Assembly (NCBI GenBank): GCA_027067955.1
Contig: JAMOUW010000045.1
Coordinates: 62,001 to 126,000, forward strand
Reading direction: 5' to 3'
From: Thermaceae bacterium
GTDB taxonomy: Bacteria > Deinococcota > Deinococci > Deinococcales > Marinithermaceae
DNA length: 64,000 nt
Shown here: positions 9,045 to 22,230 of the stretch, one piece after another
How positions within the stretch are numbered: the stretch's first letter is position 1
How the letters are laid out: every line of letters begins with the position of its first letter
Position numbers and translations under genes: made by a program
The notes under the pieces: model-generated
Told to the model about the DNA's origin: nothing
What the model saw: only the letters and a program-made list of their open reading frames with translations
The model's database searches: none

Positions 9045-10898
9045 TTGCCAAACCGGATCAACCCCTGGACGGTCGTCCTGCTCCTTATCTTTGGACTCTG
9101 GCTTTATTCGCTGATGGGCAGCACGGGGGCCGCCCCGTCGATCAGCTACGACACCTTCGTTCGCTTCGTAGCCGAAAACAAAGTAAGCAAAGCGCTCATC
9201 GCCGAAGACCGCATCACCGGTGAGTTCAAGAGTCCGGAACGGGTAACCAGCAAAGACAAGTTCATCACTACCAAACGCTTTCAGACCACGCCGCCGATAC
9301 CACAGGTTCCCGATCTGGATCTGCCGGCGTTGCTCAAGAAGCACAACGTAGAGTTCAGCTTCAAAACGACGTCCCCCTGGCTGCTGATCATCGCCAACTT
9401 CCTGCCGGTGCTGCTGCTGGTGGGGTTCTTCTGGTTCTTCTTTATGCGGGGGCCCGCAGGCGGCGGGGGCGGGGGCGTCATGCAGTTCGGCCAGTCGCGG
9501 GCCCGCATGTACGGCAAGGAAAGGCAGGTTTCCACCACCTTCAAGGACGTGGCCGGCCACGAAGAGGCCAAGCGCGAGCTCGTGGAGGTGGTCGATTTTC
9601 TCAAGCACCCGCAGAAATACCTGGCCATCGGGGCCGAGATTCCCAAGGGGGTGTTGCTGGTGGGGCCGCCGGGTACCGGCAAGACGCTGCTGGCGCGGGC
9701 CGTCGCCGGCGAAGCGGGGGTGCCCTTCTTTTCGGTGAGCGCCAGCGAGTTCATGGAGATGTTCGTGGGCGTCGGTGCCAGCCGCGTACGCACGCTCTTC
9801 GACGAGGCGCGCAAGAACGCCCCGGCGATCATCTTCATCGACGAAATAGACTCCATCGGCCGCAAGCGCGGAGCGGGCATCGGCGGCGGTCACGACGAGC
9901 GCGAACAGACACTCAACCAGATCCTGGCCGAGATGGACGGCTTTGAAAAAGACACCTCGGTCATCGTCATGGCGGCCACCAACCGCCCCGACATCCTCGA
10001 CCCCGCCCTCCTGCGCCCCGGCCGCTTCGACCGCAAGGTGGTGGTGGGGCTGCCCAGCCTGGAGGAGCGCAAAGAGATCCTCAGGGTGCACATGCGCGGC
10101 AAGCCCGTGGCCGACGACGTGGACGTCGCGGAGCTGGCGCAGATGACGCCCGGGTTCAGCGGCGCCGACCTGAAAAACCTGGTAAACGAAGCCGCGCTGC
10201 AGGCGGCGCGCGAAAACAGCGAGCGCATCCACAGGCAGCACTTCCTCACCGCGCTCGACAAGATCGTACTGGGGCTCGAGCGCGGCTCACTAAAACTATC
10301 GGACAAAGAAAAGCGCGCCATCGCTTATCACGAGGCCGGCCACGCAGTGGTCAGCGAGGTGCTGCCCGAAGCCGACAAAACCCAGAAGGTGTCGATCGTA
10401 CCCCGAGGCATGGCGCTGGGCGTGACCTGGCACCAGCCGGAGGAACGGGTGCTCGTTTCCTACGAACACCTGATGGACGAGCTTTCGGTGCTCATGGGCG
10501 GGCGGGCGGCCGAGGAAATCTTCACCGGCACCATAACCACCGGGGCCGCGGACGACTTCAAGCGGGCAACCGAAACCGCCAAGCGGATGGTGCTCGAGTG
10601 GGGCATGGGCGACCACTTCAAGCACATCGCCTGGGACGCGGGCATGGGTCCGGTGTTCCTGGGCGAGGAGATAGCGCGCCGCAAGGACTTTTCCGAGCGC
10701 ACCGCCGAGCTGGTGGACGAAGACGTACGCAAAATCCTCGACGCCGCCTACGCGCGTACCCGCGGAATACTCAACGAACACGACGCCGCGATGCACGCGA
10801 TCGCCGCCGAACTGCTGGAAAAAGAAACCATCCCCGGCGACCGGGTGCGCGAACTCCTGAAGAGCGAACCGCCCGCCAGCGAAGCCGCCGAAGCCTGA
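9045..10898 (+). CDS. ftsH: ATP-dependent zinc metalloprotease FtsH
   Basis: This is a membrane-anchored AAA+ protease that degrades misfolded membrane proteins and regulators. Visible parts, in order: TM1 ([17 protein letters not shown]), a short periplasmic domain, TM2 ([22 protein letters not shown]), a Gly-rich linker, Walker A GPPGTGKT, pore motif [10 protein letters not shown], Walker [14 protein letters not shown] ([18 protein letters not shown]), and the zinc site HEAGH with the distal Asp in [13 protein letters not shown] favour the TTG at 9045, which follows GGAGGT by 4 nt and starts [11 protein letters not shown] at 9021 in the same frame is the alternative. Length is about 617 aa, normal for the family. 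It ends at a strong bidirectional hairpin. Confidence 0.97.
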   Translation: MPNRINPWTVVLLLIFGLWLYSLMGSTGAAPSISYDTFVRFVAENKVSKALIAEDRITGEFKSPERVTSKDKFITTKRFQTTPPIPQVPDLDLPALLKKHNVEFSFKTTSPWLLIIANFLPVLLLVGFFWFFFMRGPAGGGGGGVMQFGQSRARMYGKERQVSTTFKDVAGHEEAKRELVEVVDFLKHPQKYLAIGAEIPKGVLLVGPPGTGKTLLARAVAGEAGVPFFSVSASEFMEMFVGVGASRVRTLFDEARKNAPAIIFIDEIDSIGRKRGAGIGGGHDEREQTLNQILAEMDGFEKDTSVIVMAATNRPDILDPALLRPGRFDRKVVVGLPSLEERKEILRVHMRGKPVADDVDVAELAQMTPGFSGADLKNLVNEAALQAARENSERIHRQHFLTALDKIVLGLERGSLKLSDKEKRAIAYHEAGHAVVSEVLPEADKTQKVSIVPRGMALGVTWHQPEERVLVSYEHLMDELSVLMGGRAAEEIFTGTITTGAADDFKRATETAKRMVLEWGMGDHFKHIAWDAGMGPVFLGEEIARRKDFSERTAELVDEDVRKILDAAYARTRGILNEHDAAMHAIAAELLEKETIPGDRVRELLKSEPPASEAAEA

Positions 10899-10910
10899 GC
10901 GGCACGACTC

Positions 10911-10940
10911 AAAACCGCCGCCCTTTGGGGCGGCGGTTTT
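10911..10940. terminator. Bidirectional terminator between ftsH and ankyrin gene
   Basis: A 13-bp perfect stem AAAACCGCCGCCC/GGGCGGCGGTTTT with loop TTTG sits between two convergent genes. It supplies a T-run on either strand. Confidence 0.85.
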
Positions 10941-10957
10941 GCCGGCTCCGGCGAGCG

Positions 10958-12571
10958 TTAGCGCGCTTCGGGGTGCAGCCCGATGGGGTAAAGACCGAGC
11001 ACCAGATCGCTGGAGGCCAGCGCGGGGTTTTTGAGCAGCAGATTCCAGGGGTAGGCTCCGGCGGCGTCCTGCTGGGCCGGGTCGACGCCCAGATCGACGA
11101 GCACGGTAACGGTTTCTTCGTCCTCGCTGAAGCGGGCGGCAAGGTGTAGCGCGTTCCTGCCCAGTTTGCTGCGGGCGTGTACGTCGGCGCCCAGCTTCAC
11201 CAGCACCCGCGCGTTCGCCGCCTGACCGCCGGCGGCCGCGGCCAGGAAAGGGGTCCAGCCGTCGCCGTCACGGGCCTCGAGGTCGGAACCCAGCGCCGCC
11301 AGCACCCGCAACGCTGCTGGGTCGGGGTTCAGGCGCGCCGCCAGGTGCAGCGGCGTTTCGCCCGCGTAGCTGCGCGCGCGCACGCTCGGCCCCAGCCCGG
11401 CCCAGAAACGCAGGGCTTCCTCCGTCGCCGCAGCAGCAGCGCGGTGTAGCACCGACCAGCCCTGACGGTCGCGAGCATCCAGATCGGCTCCAGCTTCGGC
11501 CAGCGCCCGGGCACGGGCCCGAGCGCCCTCGTCCAGCTCGTCGCACCACCCGGCCAGCAGAAGCAGCGGGGTCGCGGCCCGGTCGTCGCGGGCGTTCACG
11601 TCGGCCCCGGCCCGTAGCAACGCCCGCACCATTTCCGGCGAACCCTCGGCGCTGGCGCCGTGCAAGGGGGTCCAGCCGTCAGCGTCGCGGGCGTTCGGAT
11701 CCGCCCCCCGGTCAAGCAGCAAGACGAGCACCTCCATGCGACCGCCCAGCCGGGCGGTAAGATGCAGCGGGGTCTCATTCGCGCCGGTACGGGATTCGAG
11801 GTCCGCCCCGGCGTCCAGGAGGACGCGCGCCACGTCCGCCGCGCCCTCGCCGACGTTGAACGCCGCCGCCGAATGCAAAGGGGTCCAGCCCTCGGCGTCG
11901 CGGAGACCGGGCTCGAGCCCGGCGTCCAGCAGCAGCTGGATCGCCTCCTCATCGGGAGCGCTGGCGGCGGCCAGGTGCAGTGCGGTGGTGCCGTCCGGAG
12001 CCGGCTTCAGGCTAGCTCCCGCTGCGAGCAGCACCTCCAGCTTGTCGGCCCGCCCCGAATCGGCGGCTGCCAGCAGCGGCGTCCAGCCGTCATCGTCGCG
12101 CGCCTCCAGGGGACTGCCCAGGGAAACCAGCTCCCGCATTACCGCCAGCTCGGGATTGAGCCGGGCGGCCAGGTGCAACGCTGTTTCCCCGGCCCCGTTT
12201 TTGGTTTCCAGGCCGGCGCCTGCCCTTACCAGGGCCGTCGCCACCCCGGGGTGGATATTGTGCTCGGCCGCGAGCAGCAGCGGAGTAAGTCCGTCGGCGC
12301 GGGGACGGTCGGGGTCGAGTACTCCGCCCTCGCGCAAACGGCGAATAAGCGCCTCCATGGTTACTGCATCCGCATAGAGCGCCGCGTAGTGCAGCGGGGT
12401 CATACCGGCTTCATCCACCGCCGATAGCAACGCGCCTTCTTCTATCAAGAGCTTCAGGCGCACCGGTGTCATTATTTTCCAGTACGCCTCGTCCAGCAGG
12501 CGGTACTCGGGGTTGGCGTTCGCCGCCAGCAGCAGGACAAAAAAAGCGAAGATTCGCGCAACGGGGTTCAT
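10958..12571 (-). CDS. Secreted ankyrin-repeat protein (about 14 repeats)
   Basis: The protein has about 537 aa with an N-terminal signal peptide (IFAFFVLLLAANA) and no lipobox Cys. The rest is a continuous array of about 14 ankyrin repeats. Most carry the G-x-TPLHxAA consensus (GMTPLHYAA, GETALHLAA, GWTPLHSAA, GWTPLHGAS, GETPLHLAA), and they alternate between two sub-types, GWTPLLAAA and GETPLHLAARLNP, suggesting growth by two-repeat duplication. Ankyrin arrays bind other proteins; the partner is unknown and the signal peptide places it outside the cytoplasm. The start may be ATG 12571 or GTG 12574. It is convergent with ftsH. Confidence 0.85.
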   Translation of the reverse strand: MNPVARIFAFFVLLLAANANPEYRLLDEAYWKIMTPVRLKLLIEEGALLSAVDEAGMTPLHYAALYADAVTMEALIRRLREGGVLDPDRPRADGLTPLLLAAEHNIHPGVATALVRAGAGLETKNGAGETALHLAARLNPELAVMRELVSLGSPLEARDDDGWTPLLAAADSGRADKLEVLLAAGASLKPAPDGTTALHLAAASAPDEEAIQLLLDAGLEPGLRDAEGWTPLHSAAAFNVGEGAADVARVLLDAGADLESRTGANETPLHLTARLGGRMEVLVLLLDRGADPNARDADGWTPLHGASAEGSPEMVRALLRAGADVNARDDRAATPLLLLAGWCDELDEGARARARALAEAGADLDARDRQGWSVLHRAAAAATEEALRFWAGLGPSVRARSYAGETPLHLAARLNPDPAALRVLAALGSDLEARDGDGWTPFLAAAAGGQAANARVLVKLGADVHARSKLGRNALHLAARFSEDEETVTVLVDLGVDPAQQDAAGAYPWNLLLKNPALASSDLVLGLYPIGLHPEAR

Positions 12572-12675
12572 CACCGCACGCTATCACGCTCGCGGCCGCG
12601 AGCCGGTACGAAACCCGCAGCCGCCGGGATTTGGTCCTTCCGGTCATGCTCCACCATTCTTTTCGCCAGCTTGCG

Positions 12676-12681
12676 TACACT
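12676..12681 (+). promoter_or_regulatory. -10 box for leaderless GH8 gene
   Basis: TACACT lies 5 nt before the ATG at 12687, and no Shine-Dalgarno is present. A leaderless transcript is inferred. Confidence 0.45.
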
Positions 12682-12686
12682 GAAGC

Positions 12687-13949
12687 ATGCGCCCCCTGGC
12701 TTTCGTGGTCATTCTCCTCGTCCTCGCGGTTTCCTGCTCCCCGCACAAGACCGCGCTGCCCGCCGTTTCCCGCCCGTTCCCCCAGCACGCAACTTATCCC
12801 GGACAGAAGGCAAGACCGGGCAGCTACAGCCAGTCACAGCTGGACGGGCATGTGCGCGCATTCTACCAGCGCTGGAAAGCCGACTACCTGCAGCCAGCCG
12901 GGCGCGACGCCGCTGGCCATCCCCTGTATCTGATCTCGCACTCCAGAAAGAAGCCGGGGGAAACCGTCAGCGAGGGGATGGGTTACGGAATGATCATCGC
13001 AGTCCACATGGCCGGGGCCGATCCGGCGGCGCGGGAGATATTCGATGGCCTCTACCGGTTCGCGCAAGCCCATCCGTCGGATATCGACCCCCGGTTGATG
13101 GGCTGGATCCAGCCGCCCGACGGCAATGGCAACGACTCGGCCTTCGATGGCGACGCCGACATCGCTTACGCCCTCTTGCTGGCCGACCGCCAGTGGGGCT
13201 CCGGCGGCGAGATAGACTACCTGGCCGCCGCCCGGGAAAGAATAGCCGCGATTGAAGAAAGCACCATCGGCCCCCACTCGCGCCTGCCCCTGCTGGGCGA
13301 CTGGGTGGAGCCGGCGGGCAACGAAGAAGACGAGCATAAGTACAACGAGTACACCCCCCGCCTCTCCGACTTCATGCCGGCTCACTTTCGCGTTTTCGCC
13401 CGCTACGGCAGCGCCGACCTCTGGAACGAGGTCGAAGAAGCGATGGAAACCGCGGTCCTTGGCCTGGAAGAAAACTACAGCCCCCGAACCGGCCTGATGC
13501 CCGACTTTGCCGAACCGGCCGGGTCCGGGCTTGGTTTTCCCCTCAAACCGGTCGGGCCCGATTTCCTCGAAGGCCCTCACGACGGCGACTACGACTACAA
13601 CGCCGGCCGCTACCCCTGGCGGGTGAGCACCGCGGTGCTGCTTTACGGCGACGGGTTTTGGCGGGAGCGGATGAACAAACTCAGCCACTGGGTCGAACGG
13701 GCCACCGGCGGCGACCCGCAAAAGCTAAACGCCGGTTATCACCTCGACGGTACACCCACCAAGGGGCAGAACTACTTCACCACCTTCTTCGCCGCCCCGC
13801 TGGCGACCGCCGCCATGACCCAGCCCAACCAGCAGGCCTGGCTCGACGCCCTCTACCAGGCCATCCACGACCGCCACGAAGACTACTACGAAGACTCGGT
13901 GACGCTGCTCAACCTGCTGTTGCTGAGCAACAACTACTGGGCTCCCTGA
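12687..13949 (+). CDS. Glycoside hydrolase family 8 lipoprotein (endoglucanase/chitosanase type)
   Basis: The protein has 420 aa with a lipoprotein signal (VVILLVLAVSC). The catalytic (alpha/alpha)6 domain shows the GH8 hallmarks: SEGMGYGM with the acid Glu near residue 97, and the family signature AFDGDADIAYALLLADRQWG with the base Asp. Family members hydrolyse beta-1,4-glucans, chitosan or xylan with inversion; which of these applies here cannot be told. No bcs cellulose-synthase genes are nearby, so a BcsZ role is not supported. A monocistronic, surface-anchored scavenging or exopolysaccharide-trimming enzyme is the simplest reading. Confidence 0.88.
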   Translation: MRPLAFVVILLVLAVSCSPHKTALPAVSRPFPQHATYPGQKARPGSYSQSQLDGHVRAFYQRWKADYLQPAGRDAAGHPLYLISHSRKKPGETVSEGMGYGMIIAVHMAGADPAAREIFDGLYRFAQAHPSDIDPRLMGWIQPPDGNGNDSAFDGDADIAYALLLADRQWGSGGEIDYLAAARERIAAIEESTIGPHSRLPLLGDWVEPAGNEEDEHKYNEYTPRLSDFMPAHFRVFARYGSADLWNEVEEAMETAVLGLEENYSPRTGLMPDFAEPAGSGLGFPLKPVGPDFLEGPHDGDYDYNAGRYPWRVSTAVLLYGDGFWRERMNKLSHWVERATGGDPQKLNAGYHLDGTPTKGQNYFTTFFAAPLATAAMTQPNQQAWLDALYQAIHDRHEDYYEDSVTLLNLLLLSNNYWAP

Positions 13950-13971
13950 GCGACCCGGCGAAGCTCCGACC

Positions 13972-17829
<3,858 letters not shown>

Positions 17830-17833
<4 letters not shown>

Positions 17834-18405
17834 TCCCCCTCCCGCAAATCCACCCCGTTGAACCGCTGCTGGGCCGCCTGCAGTCCTTCCTGTTGCCACA
17901 CCCGCACCGCCGCGGCCGCGGTTTCGGCTACCTTTTCGGCCAGGGGCTGTTCTTCAGGGGAGAACTTCGAGAGCACCCAGCCGGCGGCGTCCCACCCCTC
18001 CGGCGGCCGCCCGATGCCCAGGCGCAGCCGGTCGAAGCGATCGGTGCCCAGCTGCTCGATGATCGAGCGAACACCCTTCTGGCCGCCGGCGCTGCCGCCG
18101 CGGCGCAGCCGCAGCCGCCCCAGCGGCAGGTCCATATCGTCGTGCACCACCAGCAAGCGTTCGGGGTCGATCTTGTAATAGCGCACAAAAGGAGCCACCA
18201 CCTCGCCGGAGGCGTTCATGAAGGTAGTAGGTTTCATGAGCCAGCCGCTGTTCCAGCGTGCGGTAAACGCCCGCCCCTGCTGCCTCCAGACGAGGCCTTC
18301 TTCACTAGCTATGCGGTCGACCACCCAAAACCCCAGGTTGTGCCGGGTCGCCGCGTAGCGGACGCCCGGGTTGCCCAGCCCGACCACCAGGAAACGTGCG
18401 CTCAC
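17830..18405 (-). CDS. pth: Peptidyl-tRNA hydrolase
   Basis: The enzyme recycles tRNA from prematurely released peptidyl-tRNA. Visible features: FLVVGLGNPGVRYAATRHNLGFWVVD (catalytic His in TRHN), KPTTFMNASGEVV, and LLVVHDDMDLPLGRLRLRRGGSAGGQKGV. I place the start at GTG 18405, which follows a GAGGGGG ribosome site and gives 191 aa, the family size. The ORF-track start at 18486 would add an unconserved 27-residue tail. It lies directly after the rplY terminator and overlaps the PBECR2-like gene. Confidence 0.95.
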
Positions 18406-18498
18406 GTCCGGGTCCCCCTCATCCAGCTCCACGTCGGGCCGCATCGCGAACCCCGCCAGCCACCGGCGAAATCTGTTCCAGTCCACCCATCCAGTCTA

Positions 18499-18529
18499 CG
18501 AAAACGGGGAGGCCGCGGCCTCCCCGTTG
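18499..18529 (-). terminator. Terminator of rplY
   Basis: A perfect 26-bp palindrome (AACGGGGAGGCCG and its complement) lies just after the rplY stop, with TTTTC following on the minus strand. Confidence 0.85.
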
Positions 18530-18543
18530 GAGCGGCAAACGGA

Positions 18544-19185
18544 CTACTCGGACTCTTCTTCCTCGTCCGCCTTGCCCCGCTTGATGAGTTCAGGCTCGAC
18601 CTCGAACTCTTCGCCCTCGGCGGCTTCGGCTTCGAGTTTGTCCACATCTTCAGGCGGAACCACGGTGGCCACGACCGACTCGGGATCCGTCAGCAGCTCT
18701 ACGCCCTCCGGCAGGGTCAGATCAGAGGCGTGAAGCGCATCGCCAATGCCAAGTTCAGAAACGTCCACCACGATATGGTCAGGGATGTTACGCGGCAGCA
18801 CGCGCACTTCCAGGTCGGTGACGGGCGTCGAAAGTACGCCGCCGAGCTTAACGCCCTTGGCCTCGCCCACGAACTTGAGGGTTACGTACATGTCCAGGGT
18901 CTGGCCCTTGGTGAGCACGTAAAAGTCGACGTGCTCCGGGCGGCGGCGGCGCTTGTTGAGCTGGACCGCGCGCACCACGGTGTCGACCGTTTCGCCGTCT
19001 TCCAGCTCCAGAGTGATCACGTGGTGAACCCCGGCACGGCGGAACACCCGGTCAAATTCGCCAAGATTGACGTAGAGTTTTTTGTTTACGTTTTTGTTGT
19101 ACATGATGCCGGGCAGTTTGCCCTCACGCCGCAGCACCCGGGGTTTCTCCGACTCACGGTAATAGGCTTTGAGTTTGTACTCCAT
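18544..19185 (-). CDS. rplY: 50S ribosomal protein L25 (TL5/CTC type)
   Basis: The protein has 213 aa from ATG 19185, preceded by GGGAGGA; the ORF extension to 19221 is not needed. The N-terminal 5S-rRNA-binding domain is YKLKAYYRESEKPRVLRREGKLPGIMYNK. The C-terminal TL5/CTC domain follows (GEAKGVKLGGVLSTPVTDLEVRVLPRNIPDHI) and the tail is strongly acidic. The long two-domain form is the one known from Thermus TL5 and Bacillus Ctc; it binds 5S rRNA in the central protuberance. The gene has its own near-consensus promoter and terminator. Confidence 0.95.
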   Translation of the reverse strand: MEYKLKAYYRESEKPRVLRREGKLPGIMYNKNVNKKLYVNLGEFDRVFRRAGVHHVITLELEDGETVDTVVRAVQLNKRRRRPEHVDFYVLTKGQTLDMYVTLKFVGEAKGVKLGGVLSTPVTDLEVRVLPRNIPDHIVVDVSELGIGDALHASDLTLPEGVELLTDPESVVATVVPPEDVDKLEAEAAEGEEFEVEPELIKRGKADEEEESE

Positions 19186-19249
19186 GCTTCCTCCCAATGC
19201 CGCGTGCGTTTGCAGGCACACGGCGCCGGCACTCCGGCACGCAAACCCG

Positions 19250-19279
19250 ATTGTACGCGGACAGGGAGCCCGGGGTCAA
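19250..19279 (-). promoter_or_regulatory. rplY: Promoter of rplY
   Basis: On the minus strand a -35 TTGACC and -10 TACAAT are separated by 18 bp. The leader to the ATG is about 60 nt and contains a GC-rich inverted repeat near 19205-19245. Confidence 0.7.
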
Positions 19280-19335
19280 CCGTCCGCTGCCAGGAAGCGG
19301 GACCGTCCCGCATCCCACAACCCGCCACCCACTTC

Positions 19336-20256
19336 CTAGATCAGCGCCGAAACCGACTGGTGCGTATGCACCGCCCGAATCGCCTGCGCCAGCAGCGGCG
19401 CAGTAGAGAGGATCTCGAACCCTTCCCCGGCGTCGAGGGCGATGGTGTCGGTAAAAACAACCCGCTCGATCCCCATGTGCGACAAATTGCTGCGCGCCGG
19501 CCCCACCAGGACGGGGTGGGTAGCCATGACGGTCATTTCGGGCCGCGCGCCCGAGGCTATCAGCGCTTCCACGCCACGGCGAATGGTACCGCCGGTGGAA
19601 ACGATGTCGTCGATGATGATGGGCCTGCGCCCCTCGACGTCGCCGATTACGTAGGTAACTTCCGTTTCCGTGGGGCCGGTGCGACGCTTGGCCAGCATGG
19701 CCATGGGCAGGCCCAGCAGGTTGGAAAGCCGCCGCGCCTCCTCGGCGCGGCCGGCGTCAGGGCTGACCACCACCGCATTTTCCTTGAGTCCCTCACGCTC
19801 GATGTACTCGGCGAAGAGGCGGACCGAGCGCAGGTGGTCCACGGGGATATTGAAGAAACCCTGAATCTGCGGAGCGTGCAGGTCGATGGCTATCACCCGG
19901 TGATAGCCAGCACGCTCAATCAGATCCGCAACCAGCTTGGCGCTTATGGGTTCACGGCCGACGCTTTGCTTGTCCTGGCGCGCATAGCCGAAGTAGGGCA
20001 CAACCGCGTTGATGCGCCCGGCGCTGGAACGCCTGAGCGCGTCGGCATAGAGCAACAGTTCCATTAGGTTTTCGTTCACCGGCGGCGCCGTCGGCTGAAT
20101 AACGTAAACGTCATTCCCGCGCACGCTCTCGCCCAGCTGCAAACGCACCTCGCCGTCGGGGAAGCGCTGCACCAGCGACTCCCCGAGCGGCAGCCCCAGA
20201 TAGCCGGCAATCTTCTCTGCCAGCGGCCGGTTGGCATTGCCCGAAAACAGCTTCAT
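19336..20256 (-). CDS. prs: Ribose-phosphate pyrophosphokinase (PRPP synthase)
   Basis: The enzyme makes PRPP from ribose-5-phosphate and ATP for nucleotide, His and Trp synthesis. It has 306 aa with typical motifs: KLFSGNANRPLAEKIAGYLG, RFPDGEVRLQLGESVRGNDVY, YFGYARQDKQ, the PRPP-binding loop IIIDDIVSTGGTI, and VVVSPDAGRAEEARRL. It is cytoplasmic. It lies 24 nt downstream of mtnN on the same strand and is probably cotranscribed with luxS-mtnN. Confidence 0.96.
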   Translation of the reverse strand: MKLFSGNANRPLAEKIAGYLGLPLGESLVQRFPDGEVRLQLGESVRGNDVYVIQPTAPPVNENLMELLLYADALRRSSAGRINAVVPYFGYARQDKQSVGREPISAKLVADLIERAGYHRVIAIDLHAPQIQGFFNIPVDHLRSVRLFAEYIEREGLKENAVVVSPDAGRAEEARRLSNLLGLPMAMLAKRRTGPTETEVTYVIGDVEGRRPIIIDDIVSTGGTIRRGVEALIASGARPEMTVMATHPVLVGPARSNLSHMGIERVVFTDTIALDAGEGFEILSTAPLLAQAIRAVHTHQSVSALI

Positions 20257-20280
20257 ACGCCCACCCCTTTTATTCCAATC

Positions 20281-20976
20281 TTAACCGTCGAGATGGGCCA
20301 GGGTGTCCTCGATCAACACCGCCAGTTTTTGGGAAACCTCCGCCAAAAACGCCTCGAAAGCCCCCGGGGCCGCCGCGTCGGCCGCATCGGTAACCGCCCG
20401 CACCAGCGCCATCGGCACCCCCAGCTTGCGCGCCGCCCAGAGCGCGGCCGCGCCCTCCATCTCCACCGCGTCGGCGCCAAAGGTCTCGCGGATCCAGCGC
20501 GCGGTTTCGGGGTCGGCCACGAACTTGTCGCCGCTAGCCACGCGGCCGCGCACGTGGTGGTAGCCAAGCCGCCGGGCGCTGGCGTGCAGCGCGCCCGCAA
20601 GGGCGGGGTCGGCGGGAATGAAGCGCTCGCCGCTGTCCAGCTCTCCCGGCTCGCGGCCCAGCGGGGTCAGGTCCATGTCCCACTGGACGGCGTCGTCGGC
20701 AATCAGCACGTCGCCGGTGGAAAGCCGGGGGCCCAGCGAACCAGCCACCCCCAGCCAGACGGCTCGCGAAGGGGAGAAGCGGGCCGCCGCCCAGCCCACC
20801 ACCGCGCCGGCCGCAGCCTTGCCGATGCCGCTTTCGAGCAAACGCACGTCATGCCCGCCAAGCCACCCAGAAAACACGGGCCAGGGACCGGTAATCTTCT
20901 CGGCGCGCTCCATCCGCGCCAGCACCGCCTCGGCTTCTTCGCCCTCGGCGGCCAGGAGCAGGATCGGCCCTTCCAC
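20281..20976 (-). CDS. mtnN: MTA/SAH nucleosidase (Pfs/MtnN) family
   Basis: The protein has 231 aa from GTG 20976. It shows the PNP/UDP phosphorylase fold motifs of 5'-methylthioadenosine/S-adenosylhomocysteine nucleosidase: LLESGIGKAAAGAVVGWAA, VWLGVAGSLGPRLSTGDVLIADDAVQWDMD, VASGDKFVADPETARWIRETFGADAVEMEGAA and catalytic Asp in VRAVTDAAD. It removes adenine from MTA and SAH. Its position one base after luxS makes functional sense: MtnN yields S-ribosylhomocysteine, the LuxS substrate. Confidence 0.9.
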   Translation of the reverse strand: MEGPILLLAAEGEEAEAVLARMERAEKITGPWPVFSGWLGGHDVRLLESGIGKAAAGAVVGWAAARFSPSRAVWLGVAGSLGPRLSTGDVLIADDAVQWDMDLTPLGREPGELDSGERFIPADPALAGALHASARRLGYHHVRGRVASGDKFVADPETARWIRETFGADAVEMEGAAALWAARKLGVPMALVRAVTDAADAAAPGAFEAFLAEVSQKLAVLIEDTLAHLDG

Positions 20977-20977
20977 C

Positions 20978-21448
20978 TCAGCGCCCCTCTATAAGAATCG
21001 TCTCTTGCACGTGCAGGCCCTTCTCGAGCACGTGACGCGACCAGAACTTGGCCTCTTCCAGGTCGTGGTCGCGATAGTTGCCGCACTCCAGCGGGTTGGC
21101 CGCCGGCACCGGCCCTTCGTGGGCCACGATGTCGGCCAGAGCCTTAGCGAAGGCGTCCATGACCGCCTCGGCCTCCGGCTCGCCGATGATGACCGCGTAG
21201 AACCCGGTGCGGCAGCCCATCGGGCTCACGTCCACGATGCCCTCCAGGTGGTCGCGCATCTTCATGGCGAGCAGGTGCTCGAAGGTGTGCATCGCCCCGG
21301 TGCCAATGACCTCGCGGTTGGGCTGACCCACCCGCAGGTCCCACTTGCTGATCACCTCCCCACCGGGGGTGTATTTAAGGTCGGCCAGGCGCACATACGG
21401 CGCCTTAACTTTGGTGTGGTCTAAGTCGAAAGAGGCAACCTTGGCCAT
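20978..21448 (-). CDS. luxS: S-ribosylhomocysteine lyase (LuxS)
   Basis: The protein has 156 aa from ATG 21448 (MAKVASFDLDHTKVKAPYVR). The metal site HTFEH and the catalytic Cys in PMGCRTGFY are present. The enzyme cleaves S-ribosylhomocysteine to homocysteine and the AI-2 precursor DPD. With mtnN it completes the two-step recycling of SAH. No Shine-Dalgarno precedes the ATG; TACAAT ends 6 nt before it, so the mRNA is likely leaderless. Confidence 0.96.
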   Translation of the reverse strand: MAKVASFDLDHTKVKAPYVRLADLKYTPGGEVISKWDLRVGQPNREVIGTGAMHTFEHLLAMKMRDHLEGIVDVSPMGCRTGFYAVIIGEPEAEAVMDAFAKALADIVAHEGPVPAANPLECGNYRDHDLEEAKFWSRHVLEKGLHVQETILIEGR

Positions 21449-21454
21449 GGGTTT

Positions 21455-21460
21455 ATTGTA
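21455..21460 (-). promoter_or_regulatory. -10 box for leaderless luxS operon
   Basis: Minus-strand TACAAT lies 6 nt before the luxS ATG. No convincing -35 is visible. Confidence 0.5.
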
Positions 21461-21591
21461 GTGGCGGTTTGAGTTTGCGATACACAAACGAAATCGCCGA
21501 CGGCCCATAAAGGACCACCTGGCCGCACCCGACCTTTGCCCAACTGCCGCCTATTCTCACGACAACTAAAATCGCCAGAAAACAATCCGCA

Positions 21592-22230
21592 TTATTCGGC
21601 CCTGACTATTCTCGCCAGTTCCTCAAGCTCCTCCCAGGTCAGGCCGTCCTTGTATAGCCCGTTGACGAGCCACAACCCGCTTTCTCGTATCTTCTTCTTG
21701 GGCGAAAACAAACCCAACCATTCAGGAGACGGTCCGCATTCGTCACACCACGAAACCGTAGAAATGATTTTTTCCTCCCACTTCAATCGCGTGTCTTTGT
21801 CGTTTACTTCAAATACTACAAACGTAAAGTTTTGCTGGATGATCGCTGTTACTTTCTCTTCGGTCTCGCGCAGTTTCTTCTCGTCAAGCAGCGGCAAATA
21901 CTGCTCTTTGGCCTTTTTAGACGTCAGGTCCCATTCCCATTGTTCCAAAAACGGATCGTTATCCCGGTACAAAATAGCTCGACCAATGTTCTTGCGGAAA
22001 ATACTTCGGTCTTTGTTTTCGTTCACGAAGTGCTGCTTCAAGCGGGAACGGAGCTGGTTGTCACCCTTATGCGTTCCCACCCTTACTATCCTATCGACCT
22101 CGTGAGCACGCTCCCCCTCTTCAAAAAGAACGTAAATGCCGTTCCGTGGAATCTCCACATCATCAAACGGAAACCTATGGCGCAGCAAACTATTGAATAA
22201 GTGGTGTAGTTGGTGACAAATCTCACTCAC
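21592..22230 (-). CDS. GIY-YIG-like nuclease, partner of DUF6884 gene
   Basis: The protein has 212 aa from GTG 22230. It shows a GIY-YIG layout: G31-I-Y33 in PRNGIYVLFEEGE, the second strand with VRVGTHKG (VGT in place of YIG, about residues 49-55), R61/R63 in LRSRLKQHF, Glu 152/153 in KWEEKIISTV, and Asn190 in GLWLVNGL. These match the Tyr, Arg, Glu and Asn positions expected of the fold. The start overlaps the upstream DUF6884 gene by 8 nt, so the two are coupled. Base composition is clearly lower in GC than the neighbours, suggesting recent transfer. A role in cutting foreign DNA is inference. Confidence 0.65.
   Translation of the reverse strand: MSEICHQLHHLFNSLLRHRFPFDDVEIPRNGIYVLFEEGERAHEVDRIVRVGTHKGDNQLRSRLKQHFVNENKDRSIFRKNIGRAILYRDNDPFLEQWEWDLTSKKAKEQYLPLLDEKKLRETEEKVTAIIQQNFTFVVFEVNDKDTRLKWEEKIISTVSWCDECGPSPEWLGLFSPKKKIRESGLWLVNGLYKDGLTWEELEELARIVRAE

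Noticed and set aside
8943-10241. Antisense extension of the TPR ORF (884 aa)
   Set aside because: It is the mirror of ftsH, a strongly conserved gene on the plus strand; the coding pattern of the TPR protein stops near 8942.
21536-22200. Plus-strand ORFs opposite the GIY-YIG gene
   Set aside because: They are Ser/Phe-rich shadows without ribosome sites; the minus-strand frames show family motifs.
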